A stretch of 64,000 nt of DNA from Gerris lacustris (Eukaryota; Arthropoda; Insecta; Hemiptera; Gerridae). Shown here in pieces: positions 11,575 through 23,900 of the stretch. The notes under the pieces are model-generated. The model did no database searches. It was given only the letters and a program-made list of their open reading frames with translations, and had not been told where the DNA came from. Numbering within the stretch: the first letter of the stretch is position 1; each line of letters begins with the position of its first letter. The position numbers were made by a program, and so were the translations under genes. The stretch is from the NCBI GenBank assembly GCA_951217055.1, contig OX578280.1:10046271-10110270 (forward strand). The letters run 5' to 3'.

Positions 11575-12595
11575 TGATCTGAAGATACTTCCTGTTGTCA
11601 AACGTCCCAGAAGATTGGGTTGTTTGTTGTTCTTATCAAATCATCATTATGCTTCACACCAATGAAGATACTCCCGTTGTCAAATATCCAATAGGACGGG
11701 GTTTTCGTCGTTGTTCTCAATGACATTGAAGTGCTTAACACATCTAAAGATACTTCCTGTTGTCAAACGTCCTAGAGGACGGGTTTGTAGGTTGTTCTTA
11801 TTAACATCAAAGTACTCAACACAACAGAAGATACTTCCTGTTGTCAAACGTCCTAGAGGACGGGTTTGTAGGTTGTTCTTATCAACATCAAAGTGCTCAA
11901 CACAACAGAAGATACTTCCTGTTGGCAAACGTCCTAGAGGAAGGGTTTGTAGGTTGTTCTTATTAACATTAAAGTGCTCAACACAACAGAAGATACTTCC
12001 TGTTGTCAAACGTCCTAGAGGACGGGTTTGTAGGTTGTTCTTATCAACATCAAAGTGCTCAACACAACAGAAGATACTTACTGTCGTCAAACGTCCTAGA
12101 GGACGGGTTTGTAGGTTGTTCTTGTCAACATCAAAGTGCTCAACACAACAGAAGATACTAACTGTTGTCAAACGTCCTAGAGGACGGGTTTGTAGGTGGT
12201 TCTTATCAACATCAAAGTGCTCAACACAACAGAAGATACTTACTGTCGTCAAACGTCCTAGAGGACGGGTTTGTAGGTTGTTCTTATTAACATCAAAGTG
12301 CTTAACACAACAGAAGATACTTCCTGTTGTCAAACGTCCTAGAAGACGGGTTTGTTTGTCGTTTTTCTCAATGACATTCAAGTGCTCAGGACATCTGAAG
12401 ACGGGTTTGTTTGTCGTTTTTCTCAATGACATTCAAGTGCTCAGCACATCTGAAGACCGGTTTGTTTGTCGTTGTTCTCAATGACATTCAAGTGCTCAGC
12501 ACATCTGAAGACGGGTTTGTTTGTCGTTGTTCTCAATGACACTCAAGTGCTCAGCCCATCTGAAGACGGGTTTGTTTGTCATTGTTGTCACGTTG
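11575..12595. repeat. 81-bp minisatellite passing into a 55-bp unit
   Basis: The central array (about 11750-12350) repeats an 81-bp unit containing GATACTTCCTGTTGTCAAAC and GTCCTAGAGGACGGGTTTGT. Copies are more diverged at the left edge. From about 12340 to 12595 the array changes to a shorter, roughly 55-bp derivative. Because 81 is a multiple of three and stops are absent, both strands show long open frames (11711-12484 plus, 11680-12432 minus) made of a repeated 27-residue string. I read these as artefacts of the period, not proteins. Confidence 0.92.
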
Positions 12596-12599
12596 TGCC

Positions 12600-12702
12600 T
12601 GAAACAGATTTATATCTTAAAATTTTTGAATTTTGAGACATAAAATAAGTGTTCTTCAGATTGATCACGATGGTTTCGTTATCATCGGTAAGTTCGGAAA
12701 CA
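12600..12702 (-). mobile_element. Family A 5'-end fragment
   Basis: Minus-strand match to the first 100 bp of family A: the degenerate hairpin (GTTTCG...TTCGGAAAC) at 12672-12702 and the segment corresponding to the conserved CCAAGACAGAAATC region. Confidence 0.6.
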
Positions 12703-12843
12703 ATATCATAAACAATTTAAACTATAATAGACATTTAAACAAAAATTAGCAAAAAATAATTAAACAAAATCAAATTTGGGTCTACTTTTAGTGCACTTCC
12801 TCTTCTTCATTTCTTTATCTCATTATAAAGATGAAATTAGTAC

Positions 12844-13245
12844 ATTACGCGTCTAGTGCGGTAAGTAGCGATTTGCATGCGAGTGGGGAGTTTGCACCCG
12901 AGCGACAGCGAGGGTAGTAAAACCACACGAGCCAAGCAAAATGCAGTTTTCGCACGAGTTGCGTACCGTACTTTATCTACGATTATTGTATTTTAATAAT
13001 AAATACAGAATAAAACAGTTACTTTAATTAATGAAACAGCAAATTAGTTTTGTTAACTGTAAACAAACACGCTAATTGTGCGATAAGGTAAAGAATTCTT
13101 CTTTATTTCCGCACTAGTAAGGAAATAAAGATGAATTATGAAACACGCATGCACAATGAATACAACAACGAAAAGAATCACTTTCTACGCATCTAAACAG
13201 AGATAAATGTTTATATTTCGTATCAATCGTAGATAATATTATTTT
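12844..13245. mobile_element. Family C element, copy 1 (short form)
   Basis: Shares its left part (TTACGCGTCTAGTGCGG...GACAGCGAGGGTAGTAAAAC) and right part (CTTTCTACGCATCTAAACAG...AATCGTAGATAA) with 31408-31978. A 12-bp inverted repeat TTATCTACGATT/AATCGTAGATAA is at about 12972 and 13225. It lacks roughly 165 bp of interior present in copy 2. TSD not found. Confidence 0.7.
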
Positions 13246-14259
13246 TTATTAAAACAAAGCTTGTATGAAATCAACAATCTTTTACTCTGTTGGTTCGGTA
13301 ATTAATGAATTAATGAATACATGTTTTTTTTATAAAATAAAAAAAAAGATTCAATAAGAAAAGTAAAGTAGATTGCAATTACAGATCCGGTTTCTTTCTT
13401 TTATCTTTTTTTACTGATCTATTTCATAGTTTTTTTAAGCTTAAAAATGCTTAAAAGTTTGTCTTATTTACCAAATAAGAAATACTAGAGTAAGTTTAAA
13501 TAATACGGTAGAAAACTACACTTTAACGAGGTGTTTCAAGGCCGGTGCGTTGACCCTTGATACAGTTGAGCAATCTAGATCTTAAAACAGGTCAGGAATA
13601 TTAATTGGTCAAGAGTATAACTAAACAAATTAAAAACACGCTACAAAAATAATTTCTACTGAAAATTAATAAAATGTACTGAAAAATTAATAATTAATTG
13701 TAATATTTTCTATCTTGGATATTCAAAATATCCGCTTGGAAGATGAACGCAAAAAACGAAGCTGTAATTAGTTGGAAGAATTAATTATTTTTCTTTTGCG
13801 ATTCCAAATTAAACACACATTTTCTTTTGGTAATCATTTCTTAATGCTGTTATTAAGGGAATTAATTCATTTAATGATTATTTTTTTGAGAAATATTCGT
13901 ATTTATATTAGATATAATCATGTGTTAACAATATATAATAAATAATCGATAGATAATATATGAAATTTATTAAATCTGAACAGTTAATACTGAAGACCGG
14001 AGTTAGTTTTTAGTTTCAGAGAATAAAAGTTTATTTAAAAAAAAATATAATAATAATAATAATGAAATATGAATTAAACTAATAGGCTATTATGAAATAA
14101 TTAGTGGTATTTATTATAAGTTTATTAATATTTTTGTTAGTTTCTAACAAAAGTTAAAAAGAAAAATCTTGGAAGTATTGTGTCAAAACTTTGGATGGAT
14201 ATGACCTACTATTTGATTCTAAGAAAAATATGCTTTTAGAATTTAAACTCTGAAATTGT
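13246..14259. other. AT-rich sequence, nothing recognised
   Basis: No frames with protein-like composition, arrays or terminal repeats seen. Confidence 0.5.
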
Positions 14260-14410
14260 CATGCCTCTTTTAGCCAATTTTCGAAGAAAATTTAGCTATT
14301 GCAATGGGTTCAAAATGTTTGTAATGCGAATTTTTGAAACTTTGCTCCATGAAAATCCGTTTTAGACCATTCTGAATCAATTCCTGAAATTTAAATCTTT
14401 TTTTATGTAT
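14260..14410 (+). repeat. Dispersed repeat family G, copy 1
   Basis: Contains TTAGCTATTGCAATGGGTTC and TAGACCATTCTGAATC, matched at 37447-37570. Boundaries and class unknown. Confidence 0.6.
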
Positions 14411-14864
14411 GTATATATTTATGTATATATATGTGTCACTCCAAACGATATCTCACCTTAGGATGCACAAAATAATTTCAAACAAATTTAAAAATGTCAA
14501 TAATATCAAAAGAAAGGATGAGTTTATTGGCCAGAATTTTAGGAGTCAAATTTTGGCAATTTAGGGTCAAAAATAGCATAAAACCGTGTTTTTTTTCCAT
14601 TTTAGCCCCTTCTTATATGAAAATATGACAAAAGTGTACATAACAACAATTACTGTACTCTTAAAGAGCCTTCCAACAACATGCATCTTGAAGGGTAAAT
14701 ACTATTTTGACTTATGTACCCCGTATCCCTGTGTACCAAAATTTAATTTCACCCATCCAAATTCTAAACCAAAATTTTCCTATATTATCATAAATATTGG
14801 TTCTTCTTATTGATTTCTCATTTCGTAGAAATTCGCTCATTTAGTCATGGTTTTTGACTGGACT
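14411..14864. other. AT-rich sequence, nothing recognised
   Basis: A 75-codon open frame (14586-14813) is Phe/Tyr/Lys-rich with no recognisable domain. I do not regard it as a gene. Confidence 0.4.
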
Positions 14865-15567
14865 TTTTTAGGGTTTCGTTGGTAAAACCAAAAAAAAGAA
14901 ACCCTTATAGTTTCGTTCCTGTGTCTGTCTGTCACTCTGTACGGTTCCAATAACTTTTAAACCAAAAGAGATAAAAACGTGAAACTTTCCAGTATAAAAG
15001 ATCGTTTTGACGCGCACACAGAAAAAATATAGCGAACTCAATATTATCAGGTGCTCAAATTCAAAATGGCGGATAATTCACGTCATGATTTTTTTTTTTT
15101 TTTAAAATTTTGAGTGGGGTATCAAATGAAAGGTATTGAAGAGTAGATTACAAATATATATACCACTTAAGGAAAGTGCCTCATTTTCGGCGTCATTTTG
15201 TCAAAAAACATCGACATTTTGCGTGTCCCCCCCCCCCCCTAAAATAGTATTTCCACTGTTACTAAAAATATAGAAAAATATGCAAAATGTGTGGTCTGCT
15301 GGGCCATAGAAAAAATAAGTTTAGCAAATAGATCTGATTTACTGGAAATCCAAGATGGCGGATAATTCATGTCACTCGAAAAAAAAAAATTTATTAAAAG
15401 TTTTGAGTGGGGTATCAAATGAATGGTATTAAAGAGTAGATTACAAAAATGTATAACATTTGTTGTTAACGTTTAATTTTGCGCTCAATTTTGTCAAAAA
15501 AAATCAAAACTTTTCTCCCCTCCCCCCTTACTAATTTTGTGTTCACAATACCAACGGAACCCTTTTT
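14865..15567 (+). mobile_element. HINE-like element, family X copy 2
   Basis: Ends are an imperfect inverted repeat: AGGGTTTCGTTGGTA (14870-14884) and TACCAACGGAACCCT (15549-15563). A hairpin GGGTTTC...GAAACCC follows the left end, then a (GTCT)n run at about 14921-14934. The interior is a diverged direct duplication, each half with GATGGCGGATAATTCA-like sequence and GAGTGGGGTATCAAATGAA. Same plan as 274-1227. Confidence 0.75.
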
Positions 15568-16644
15568 ACGTGAGACTTCACGCCTTACCAATTTTTTAAA
15601 TCTAATATGGCGTTTAAAACAATGTTATTATTTAGTTTTAGATAACATATTGTGATTCAATCGGTATCAATTGTAATATCTATCGGTAATCTATTCGGTA
15701 TGAATATTCCCCTTACCACACATAGTCAGTTCGTCTTTAGTTTTCGGTCGCTTCTGTTTTAGTGTTATTCATCTGTACTCTGCAGTTTTTCGCCAATAGG
15801 AGGGCTGAAGTCAATATTTTAAATATAGTACCCGGAAGTTAGGAACTATTAGGTGGTAACTCGGTTCTAACTTTTTAGTTTTATATTTCGCCAATTAGAG
15901 CGCTGATGTAAATATTGTGTTAAATGATTATCAGAGCTCCTAGTGGATGAAAACTGAATTTCTTCCAGGCACTCGTATTGAAAAGTGAAAACCGAGTTAG
16001 GTTGGCTAAACTGATGCCTACTCTGAATTTTAATGTTTTCCCATGAAGTGGAGAAAATGTATATTGATTATTCTTATCAGTTTTAAAGGATCGTCTATGT
16101 CTATGGTGATATATCTATGAGTTCCTTAACGAATATCTACAGAGTACTTAGTGCTTAATGCTTATTATAAGCAAGGTGAGACAAAAGTACTTGACATCAG
16201 TGTCTGTTAGAAAGGTCATAAAACATTTTTTCATTATTTTTTTTTTAAAAAACGTGACACTATACAATAAAGCTGGTTGTTTTGACTAGGTGCAATGAAG
16301 TCGTTGATTTATGAACTGACAGACGAGTTATTATTTAGAATTGAAGAAACCATTTATTTTTACGTAATGTTACATGGAATTGTTTATTATTTCAATTAAC
16401 TGCTTATAATGACAGACCTGATGTCACTCTTCCGTAACAAGAATTGTCTTTGTTAATACCTGGAAATTAAATATAAATTTAACTAAATGTCTATTATATG
16501 AAACTGATATTATAATAAATGTCGCTTTATCAGTCTTTTAGTACATTTTCCTCTAATAATTTAATTTATGTTCGAAATAAATTAATAACAGATCAAATGA
16601 TGACCTAAAGGTGTATAATCTATGCTGATTTAAACTTTTTTCTT
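15568..16644. other. AT-rich sequence, nothing recognised
   Basis: No element ends, arrays or convincing coding frames. Confidence 0.5.
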
Positions 16645-16985
16645 TATTCCTGCATCATATAAGCCACCATCTTGAAAATATTAAGTTAAATATTTTAATA
16701 GTTACGAATTATTTTCTTATTCTAAAAGACCTTTTAAATGAACAACAACATGCCATCAATTATAACTTTTTTCCTAGTCGTCCTTCTAAATGGCCGACAT
16801 TTTGAAAATATTAAATGTGAAATTTTAGTATTAATTTACTATTGTTAAACTCTTAAAAATCTTTAAATTGATATACAATAATGTCATGCTAAGTAAAATT
16901 TTTTGTTTAGTTGTCCGCCATATTGGCCACCATCTTGAAAATATTAGGAGTGAAATTTTAATAGTTATATTATAGTTTTTTTCTA
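16645..16985 (+). repeat. Three diverged tandem units of about 131 bp
   Basis: The motif GCCACCATCTTGAAAATATT and relatives recur near 16663, 16793 and 16925, each followed by a similar GAAATTTTA-TAGTTA stretch. Confidence 0.7.
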
Positions 16986-17005
16986 GAGGTAGTTATAGTC
17001 TTTTT

Positions 17006-17429
17006 CTAGTAGAATTATGTACAAACCTGAAGGTAATTACTAGTAGAATTATGTACAAACCTGAAGGTAATTACTAGTAGAATTATGTACAAACCTGAAG
17101 GTAATTACTAGTAGAATTATGTACAAACCAGAAGGTAATTACAAGTAGAATTATGTACAAACCTGAAGGTAATGACTAGTAGAATTATGTACAAACCTGA
17201 AGGTAATTACTAGTAGAATTATGTACAAACCTGAAGGTAATTACTAGTAGAATTATGTACAAACCTGAAGGTAATTACTAGTAGAATTATGTACAAACCA
17301 GAAGGTAATTACAAGTAGAATTATGTACAAACCTGAAGGTAATGACTAGTAGAATTATGTACAAACCTGAAGGTAATTACTAGTAGAATTATGTACAAAC
17401 CTGAAGGTAATTACTAGTAGAATTATGTA
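17006..17429 (+). repeat. 34-bp tandem array with a 170-bp higher-order period
   Basis: About 12.5 units of a 34-bp repeat containing AATTATGTACAAACCTGAAG. A variant unit (CCAGAAGG...ACAAGTA) followed by another (AATGACTAGTA) occurs twice exactly 170 bp apart (17129 and 17299), so blocks of five units were duplicated. Confidence 0.95.
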
Positions 17430-17880
17430 GAACTTAAATATATATTATGTAATATTTAATTTAAATTTAACTCTGAGAGATTCCATACTTATACCGACTT
17501 AAAAGACTCACACAATCGAATCTGGACGAATAAACGAAAATTTAATTGGTTACGAGTGATACAAATACGGATATTTTAGAGCGAATAAAAAAGTAAATAC
17601 ATAAGAAATTATAAAATCATGAAGGTGTGAGACGTCAAAGCAACATTAAAACGTTTTTTTTTATTGATTTGCACAAATGTACAAAAACAAGTCCCAATCA
17701 AGATCTACTTCGTTAATTTTTGTTGTTATTTTGTCCGGTGTATATATTTAAAATTTTGTGTCTTTAATTTTTTATTTTACAAGAAAGTTGCCAATTTGGA
17801 AGGTTGCCAAAAGGTGCAGGTTTGAAAGAACGCGAAAAAACAGTTCCGTAACCTTGTATCCTATCAAAAAAAAAAAAAAA
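17430..17880. other. AT-rich sequence, nothing recognised
   Basis: Ends in a poly(A) run at 17866-17880 abutting family B. Confidence 0.5.
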
Positions 17881-17883
17881 CAA

Positions 17884-18603
17884 TCTTACATTCAACGAAA
17901 TATGCATCTTGTCTGTCTGTCTGTCTGTCAGTAACGTTTACGCGTGTTACGGTAACTTGAGTAATAGTTGACCCATTTAGTTGAAATTTGGTATGCATGA
18001 TCCTCTTACTAATACTCAGGCTAAGTTCGTTGGACAGCGTGATCCGTCCAAGAGTTCGCGCGCAACGCTCGCGTAAACGAGAGGTACAAAAATTAAATTG
18101 GAATTTCAGGACAGGAAAAGATTCTATCATCATCTATTCGATGAGACGAACATTTTTTTTCAAATAAAATGTTTTAGTAAAACCAACAGCGACACCGCTA
18201 TGAATTAATAAAGATCGCTAAAACTATTAAAGCGGACCTAAACGTTTATAATAGAGAAAACAACCTTTTTACCGATATATTACGTTCTAACGTAACGATT
18301 TTAATAAAACTTCATATACACCATCTAATGCACAATTGAAACAGGCATGCAACATTTCAATTTGATACATGCAGTAGTTTTTTGTTGCAAAGAGATACAT
18401 TTTATAATAATTGAAAAGGAGATGTGTGGTTAGAGAAATAGTAAGAATGCGGGGTGGTTCCCTTACTACTAGCTGCTGTACTACTACTATACCCATTATC
18501 TATCAACTCATCATGATTCATGATTATCTATTTTTTCAATAATCAATACATATTTATTACTATTCGCTTGCTTCAATGATAGAGCCACGCGATGCCTAGT
18601 TGT
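17884..18603 (+). mobile_element. HINE-like family B element, copy 1
   Basis: Nearly collinear with 55404-56160. It begins CTTACATTCAACGAAATATG, then (GTCT)n, then GTTGAAATTTGGTAT, then AACGCTCGCGTAAACG, and ends GATAGAGCCACGCGATGCCT followed by AGTT. The 5' hairpin seen in copy 2 is replaced by poly(A). The terminal CTAG before T is compatible with a Helitron-type 3' end (CTRR|T), though I see no strong terminal hairpin. The minus-strand frame at 17864-18133 is repeat-derived. Confidence 0.75.
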
Positions 18604-18824
18604 ACTCTAGTTGCAATAATTTCCATCGTAACGAAGTAAAATCTGCAACCCAAGTGAAGAAAAGAGTTCAGTCGGTGCAGCGAAGTTTGATAACCTAGTG
18701 GTGCACATAGTAATGGTTTTAACAACGCAACAAAATCATAACACCTTAATCTGAAAAATAGATATCATTTGATTCAAATAAATTAAATCTATTATAGAGT
18801 TGCCTCGATTTGTAAATATAATAC

Positions 18825-18828
<4 letters not shown>

Positions 18829-18870
<42 letters not shown>
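18829..18870. repeat. poly(A) tract
   Basis: 42 consecutive A residues; a possible retroposon tail but no body or target duplication was recognised. Confidence 0.95.
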
Positions 18871-18872
<2 letters not shown>

Positions 18873-19628
18873 AAGGTCAGATCTCATTTAGCATTACAAT
18901 CAAATCCCAAAACAAATTGTGGACCTTACAAATACATTATTATTCATTTTGTATAATTACATGAAAGCGTTTCCATTACATTATGTGCTTTGTAGTTAGT
19001 TTATCTGTGTCACATTCAATTATGTGATCCAACTGTTATTACATTGTTTCGTCGTTTTTCATGTAAACATTTAATTATATTATTTTGCTTCCCTGTTATT
19101 AAATATTTAGTACTAACAAAACTGTTAAACAATTATATCATTTATGGCATACGTTGTAAAAAACTACCAGAGGAATGTTAAAATAAACAATAATGCATTA
19201 TTACAATTATTCTAACATTTTTTTGTTCTAGAATGCTCCTAAAACAAGTAAAAATGAAGTTTCATAGCAAAATAAACATTTCTACCAGTAAAGTTTAATT
19301 ATAACCGTTTTCAAAGTATAAATTGTTAAAATATTTGTCCAGGCAATTAATTTTAAGTTTTATATACATCTAGATCATGATTATATACGTCTAAAAGCTT
19401 ATTTGTATTGTTTCCTTAAAAACATTTACTCAGTAATATTCTTTTGAATAATCTATTCCGCTAGAATTCAAACCACTCTTATCTGCCTAGATCCCAAATT
19501 TCATGCATCAACAACAATCATAGTTCAATGTGATCATATTGATGTCAGTACCTGATTGATTACGTAGCATACATTCGTGATATTATGTAAGCTGGCTTAT
19601 CTTTCTATCCTGTTATTAATAGCGTTAT
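18871..19628. other. AT-rich sequence, nothing recognised
   Basis: No structure found. Confidence 0.5.
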
Positions 19629-20286
19629 TAGCGCCCCATCCACTGTTCACGTTCTTTCCGTAAGGAAAGCCGATTCCGTCAAGAAAGAGTGTTAGTGTAT
19701 GGGGTTCAAGAGGAAAGAACGGCAGGATTATAATCTTACAAGATCATCCCGTCGCGCCATCCTCTCCATTTTTGTCAACCGATAAGTTTCATCTGGATGG
19801 GATAGAGACAACTGTAGAGATCCACTGTCGTTCTTTCCGTAAGGAAAGCCGATTCCGTCAAGAAAGAGTGTCAGTGTATAGGGTTCAAGAGGATAAATAA
19901 CGGCAGGATTATAATCTTGCAAGATTATCCCAGCTATAAGGTAACAAATCCCAAAGGTTTGTATGACACGACACGCTTTCCCTCGACGAGACAACATTCC
20001 CTTGGAAAGTGAGAGGAAAGAGACCACACACACGCGTTCTTTCTTTCTGGCCTCACAAAAATTAAAAACAAACAGGATTATGCTATTTCATGTGGATGGG
20101 CAACGAAGGGATTGTAGTCACACAACAAGCCTGTAGGAGGGAATGAGCGGATTGTCTCACAGGAAAGAGTGCAGGAAAGTGGTTATGTGAATGGTAATGA
20201 ACATGATTATCAATCATGCCGTCTTTCCTTCGCGATTAAGAAAAAGGAAAGTCTGTCGAGAAAGAACGACAGTGGATGGGGCGCTA
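19629..20286. mobile_element. MITE with 18-bp inverted ends, 658 bp
   Basis: TAGCGCCCCATCCACTGT (19629-19646) is exactly complementary to 20269-20286. The left region, including part of the terminal repeat and GTAAGGAAAGCCGATTCCGT, is duplicated directly inside the element (about 19640-19760 and 19819-19940). A minus-strand 101-codon frame (19728-20033) spans this duplication; I see no domain and consider it spurious. Superfamily not determined. Confidence 0.8.
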
Positions 20287-20964
20287 TTGATCGAGACTAT
20301 CGTTTTGTAGGCCTGTTCAAACTTTTGTGACACATATTATTATGTTTTGTGGGTGTAATAACAATCATTTTTCAATTGAGACATGAGATCATGTTGATGA
20401 CACCTATTGAACACGTAGTATTAATGATGTGTAAGGTGGCTGATGTTTTCATCCAGAATAATGTCCTGTTACGTAAAGATAGTCTCGCTCAACAACAAAT
20501 TCGAAAGAATTTACATTTTTGTAATAAATTATGTATAAATCAAGTTTAAAAAAATGTAATAATAAATTTGCAAGCTTCTCTACGCTATCAGCACTTATGT
20601 GTTACTTATGTTTGTCGGTAAGCTTGTATTGAACACCTTGACCTTTGGCGTCTTAATGAGCCTCTGACCTTACAATTAGCTTACATTAATTGCTGGAAAC
20701 AAATTTAAAAATTTTGCAAACATCTAAAATAATATAAGAGTTTGATATTAAAAAAGGTGATTGGAATCTCTCACTATTGGTATTATCATAATTTTGATTG
20801 AATTGTGTAAGGCTGTTTTATAATGATCTTGGGCCAGTCGTCGTCTAAAAGTTGCGTTTTTGTCCAAATGACACGTACTCGTCCGAATTTCCACGTGAAG
20901 GTAGCGTCCTCTGAATGGAGAGTTTCTTCCTTTCACACATGAATACATCTATATAATTGTCTCA
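20287..20964. other. AT-rich sequence, nothing recognised
   Basis: Short frames only (20349-20549 plus, 20748-20948 minus), without recognisable features. Confidence 0.5.
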
Positions 20965-23900
20965 CATCCACTATCTGTCTTATCACAATAAGATAGATCG
21001 TAACCTTACTACATCCACTATCTGTCTTATCACAATAAGATAGATCGTAACCTTACTACATCCACTATCTGTCTTATCACAATAAGATAGATCGTAACCT
21101 TTCTACATCCACTATCTGTCTTATCACAATAAGTAATATCGTAACCTTACTACATCCACTATCTGTCTTATCACAATAAGATAGATCGTAACCTTTCTAC
21201 ATCCACTATCTGTCTTATCACAATAAGATAGATCGTAACCTTACTACATCCACTATCTGTCTTATCACAATAAGTAAGATCGTAACCTTACTACATCCAC
21301 TATCTGTCTTATCACAATAAGATAGATCGTAACCTTTCTACATCCACTATCTGTCTTATCACAATAAGTAAGATCGTAACCTTACTACATCCACTATCTG
21401 TCTTATCACAATAAGATAGATCGTAACCTTTCTACATCCACTATCTGTCTTATCACAATAAGTAAGATCGTAACCTTACTACATCCACTATCTGTCTTAT
21501 CACAATAAGATAGATCGTAACCTTTCTACATCCACTATCTGTCTTATCACAATAAGATAGATCGTAACCTTACTACATCCACTATCTGTCTTATCACAAT
21601 AAGTAAGATCGTAACCTTTCTACATCCACTATCTGTCTTATCACAATAAGATAGATCGTAACCTTTCTACATCCACTATCTGTCTTATCACAATAAGTAA
21701 GATCGTAACCTTACTACATCCACTATCTGTCTTATCACAATAAGATAGATCGTAACCTTTCTACATCCACTATCTGTCTTATCACAATAAGATAGATCGT
21801 AACCTTACTACATCCACTATCTGTCTTATCACAATAAGTAAGATCGTAACCTTACTACATCCACTATCTGTCTTATCACAATAAGATAGATCGTAACCTT
21901 TCTACATCCACTATCTGTCTTATCACAATAAGTAAGATCGTAACCTTACTACATTCACTATCTGTCTTATCACAATAAGATAGATCGTAACCTTTCTACA
22001 TCCACTATCTGTCTTATCACAATAAGTAAGATCGTAACCTTACTACATCCACTATCTGTCTTATCACAATAAGATAGATCGTAACCTTTCTACATCCACT
22101 ATCTGTCTTATCACAATAAGTAAGATCGTAACCTTACTACATCCACTATCTGTCTTATCACAATAAGATAGATCGTAACCTTTCTACATCCACTATCTGT
22201 CTTATCACAATAAGTAAGATCGTAACCTTTCTTCATCCACTATCATATCACAATAAGTTAGATCGTAACCTTACTGCATCCACTATCTCATCACAATAAG
22301 ATAGATCGTAACCTTTCTACATCCACTATCATATCACAATAAGTTAGATCGTAACCTTACTACATCCACTATCTCATCACAATAAGATAGATCGTAACCT
22401 TACTACATCCACTATCTTATCACAATAAGTTAGATCGTAACCTAACTACATCCACTATCTTATCACAATAAGATAGATCGTAACCTTACTACATCCACTA
22501 TCTTATCACACTAAGATAGATCGTAATCTTACTACATCCACTATCTCATCACAATAAGATAGATCGTAACCTTACTACATCCACTATCTCATCACAGTAA
22601 GATAGATCGTAACCTTACTACATCCACTATCTCATCACAGTAAGATAGATCGTAACCTTACTACATCCACTATCTCATCACAGTAAGATAGATCGTAACC
22701 TTACTACATCCACTATCTCATCACAGTAAGATAGATCGTAACCTTTCTACATCCACTATCTGTCTTATCACAATAAGATAGATCGTAACCTTACTACATC
22801 CACTATCTGTCTTATCACAATAAGTAAGATCGTAACCTTACTACATCCACTATCTGTCTTATCACAATAAGATAGATCGTAACCTTTCTACATCCACTAT
22901 CTGTCTTATCACAATAAGTAAGATCGTAACCTTACTACATCCACTATCTGTCTTATCACAATAAGATAGATCGTAACCTTTCTACATCCACTATCTGTCT
23001 TATCACAATAAGATAGATCGTAACCTTTCTACATCCACTATCTGTCTTATCACAATAAGATAGATCGTAACCTTACTACATCCACTATCTGTCTTATCAC
23101 AATAAGTAAGATCGTAACCTTACTACATCCACTATCTGTCTTATCACAATAAGATAGATCGTAACCTTTCTACATCCACTATCTGTCTTATCACAATAAG
23201 TAAGATCGTAACCTTACTACATCCACTATCTGTCTTATCACAATAAGATAGATCGTAACCTTTCTACATCCACTATCTGTCTTATCACAATAAGATAGAT
23301 CGTAACCTTACTACATCCACTATCTGTCTTATCACAATAAGTAAGATCGTAACCTTACTACATCCACTATCTGTCTTATCACAATAAGATAGATCGTAAC
23401 CTTTCTACATCCACTATCTGTCTTATCACAATAAGTAAGATCGTAACCTTACTACATCCACTATCTGTCTTATCACAATAAGATAGATCGTAACCTTTCT
23501 ACATCCACTATCTGTCTTATCACAATAAGATAGATCGTAACCTTACTACATCCACTATCTGTCTTATCACAATAAGTAAGATCGTAACCTTACTACATCC
23601 ACTATCTGTCTTATCACAATAAGATAGATCGTAACCTTTCTACATCCACTATCTGTCTTATCACAATAAGTAAGATCGTAACCTTACTACATCCACTATC
23701 TGTCTTATCACAATAAGATAGATCGTAACCTTTCTACATCCACTATCTGTCTTATCACAATAAGTAAGATCGTAACCTTACTACATCCACTATCTGTCTT
23801 ATCACAATAAGATAGATCGTAACCTTTCTACATCCACTATCTGTCTTATCACAATAAGATAGATCGTAACCTTACTACATCCACTATCTGTCTTATCACA

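Noticed and set aside
11680..12484. Two long overlapping open frames (about 250 codons each strand)
   Set aside because: They are translations of an 81-bp tandem repeat whose length is a multiple of three; composition and mirror symmetry argue against real proteins.
19728..20033. 101-codon minus-strand frame
   Set aside because: Falls inside a MITE and includes its duplicated terminal sequence.
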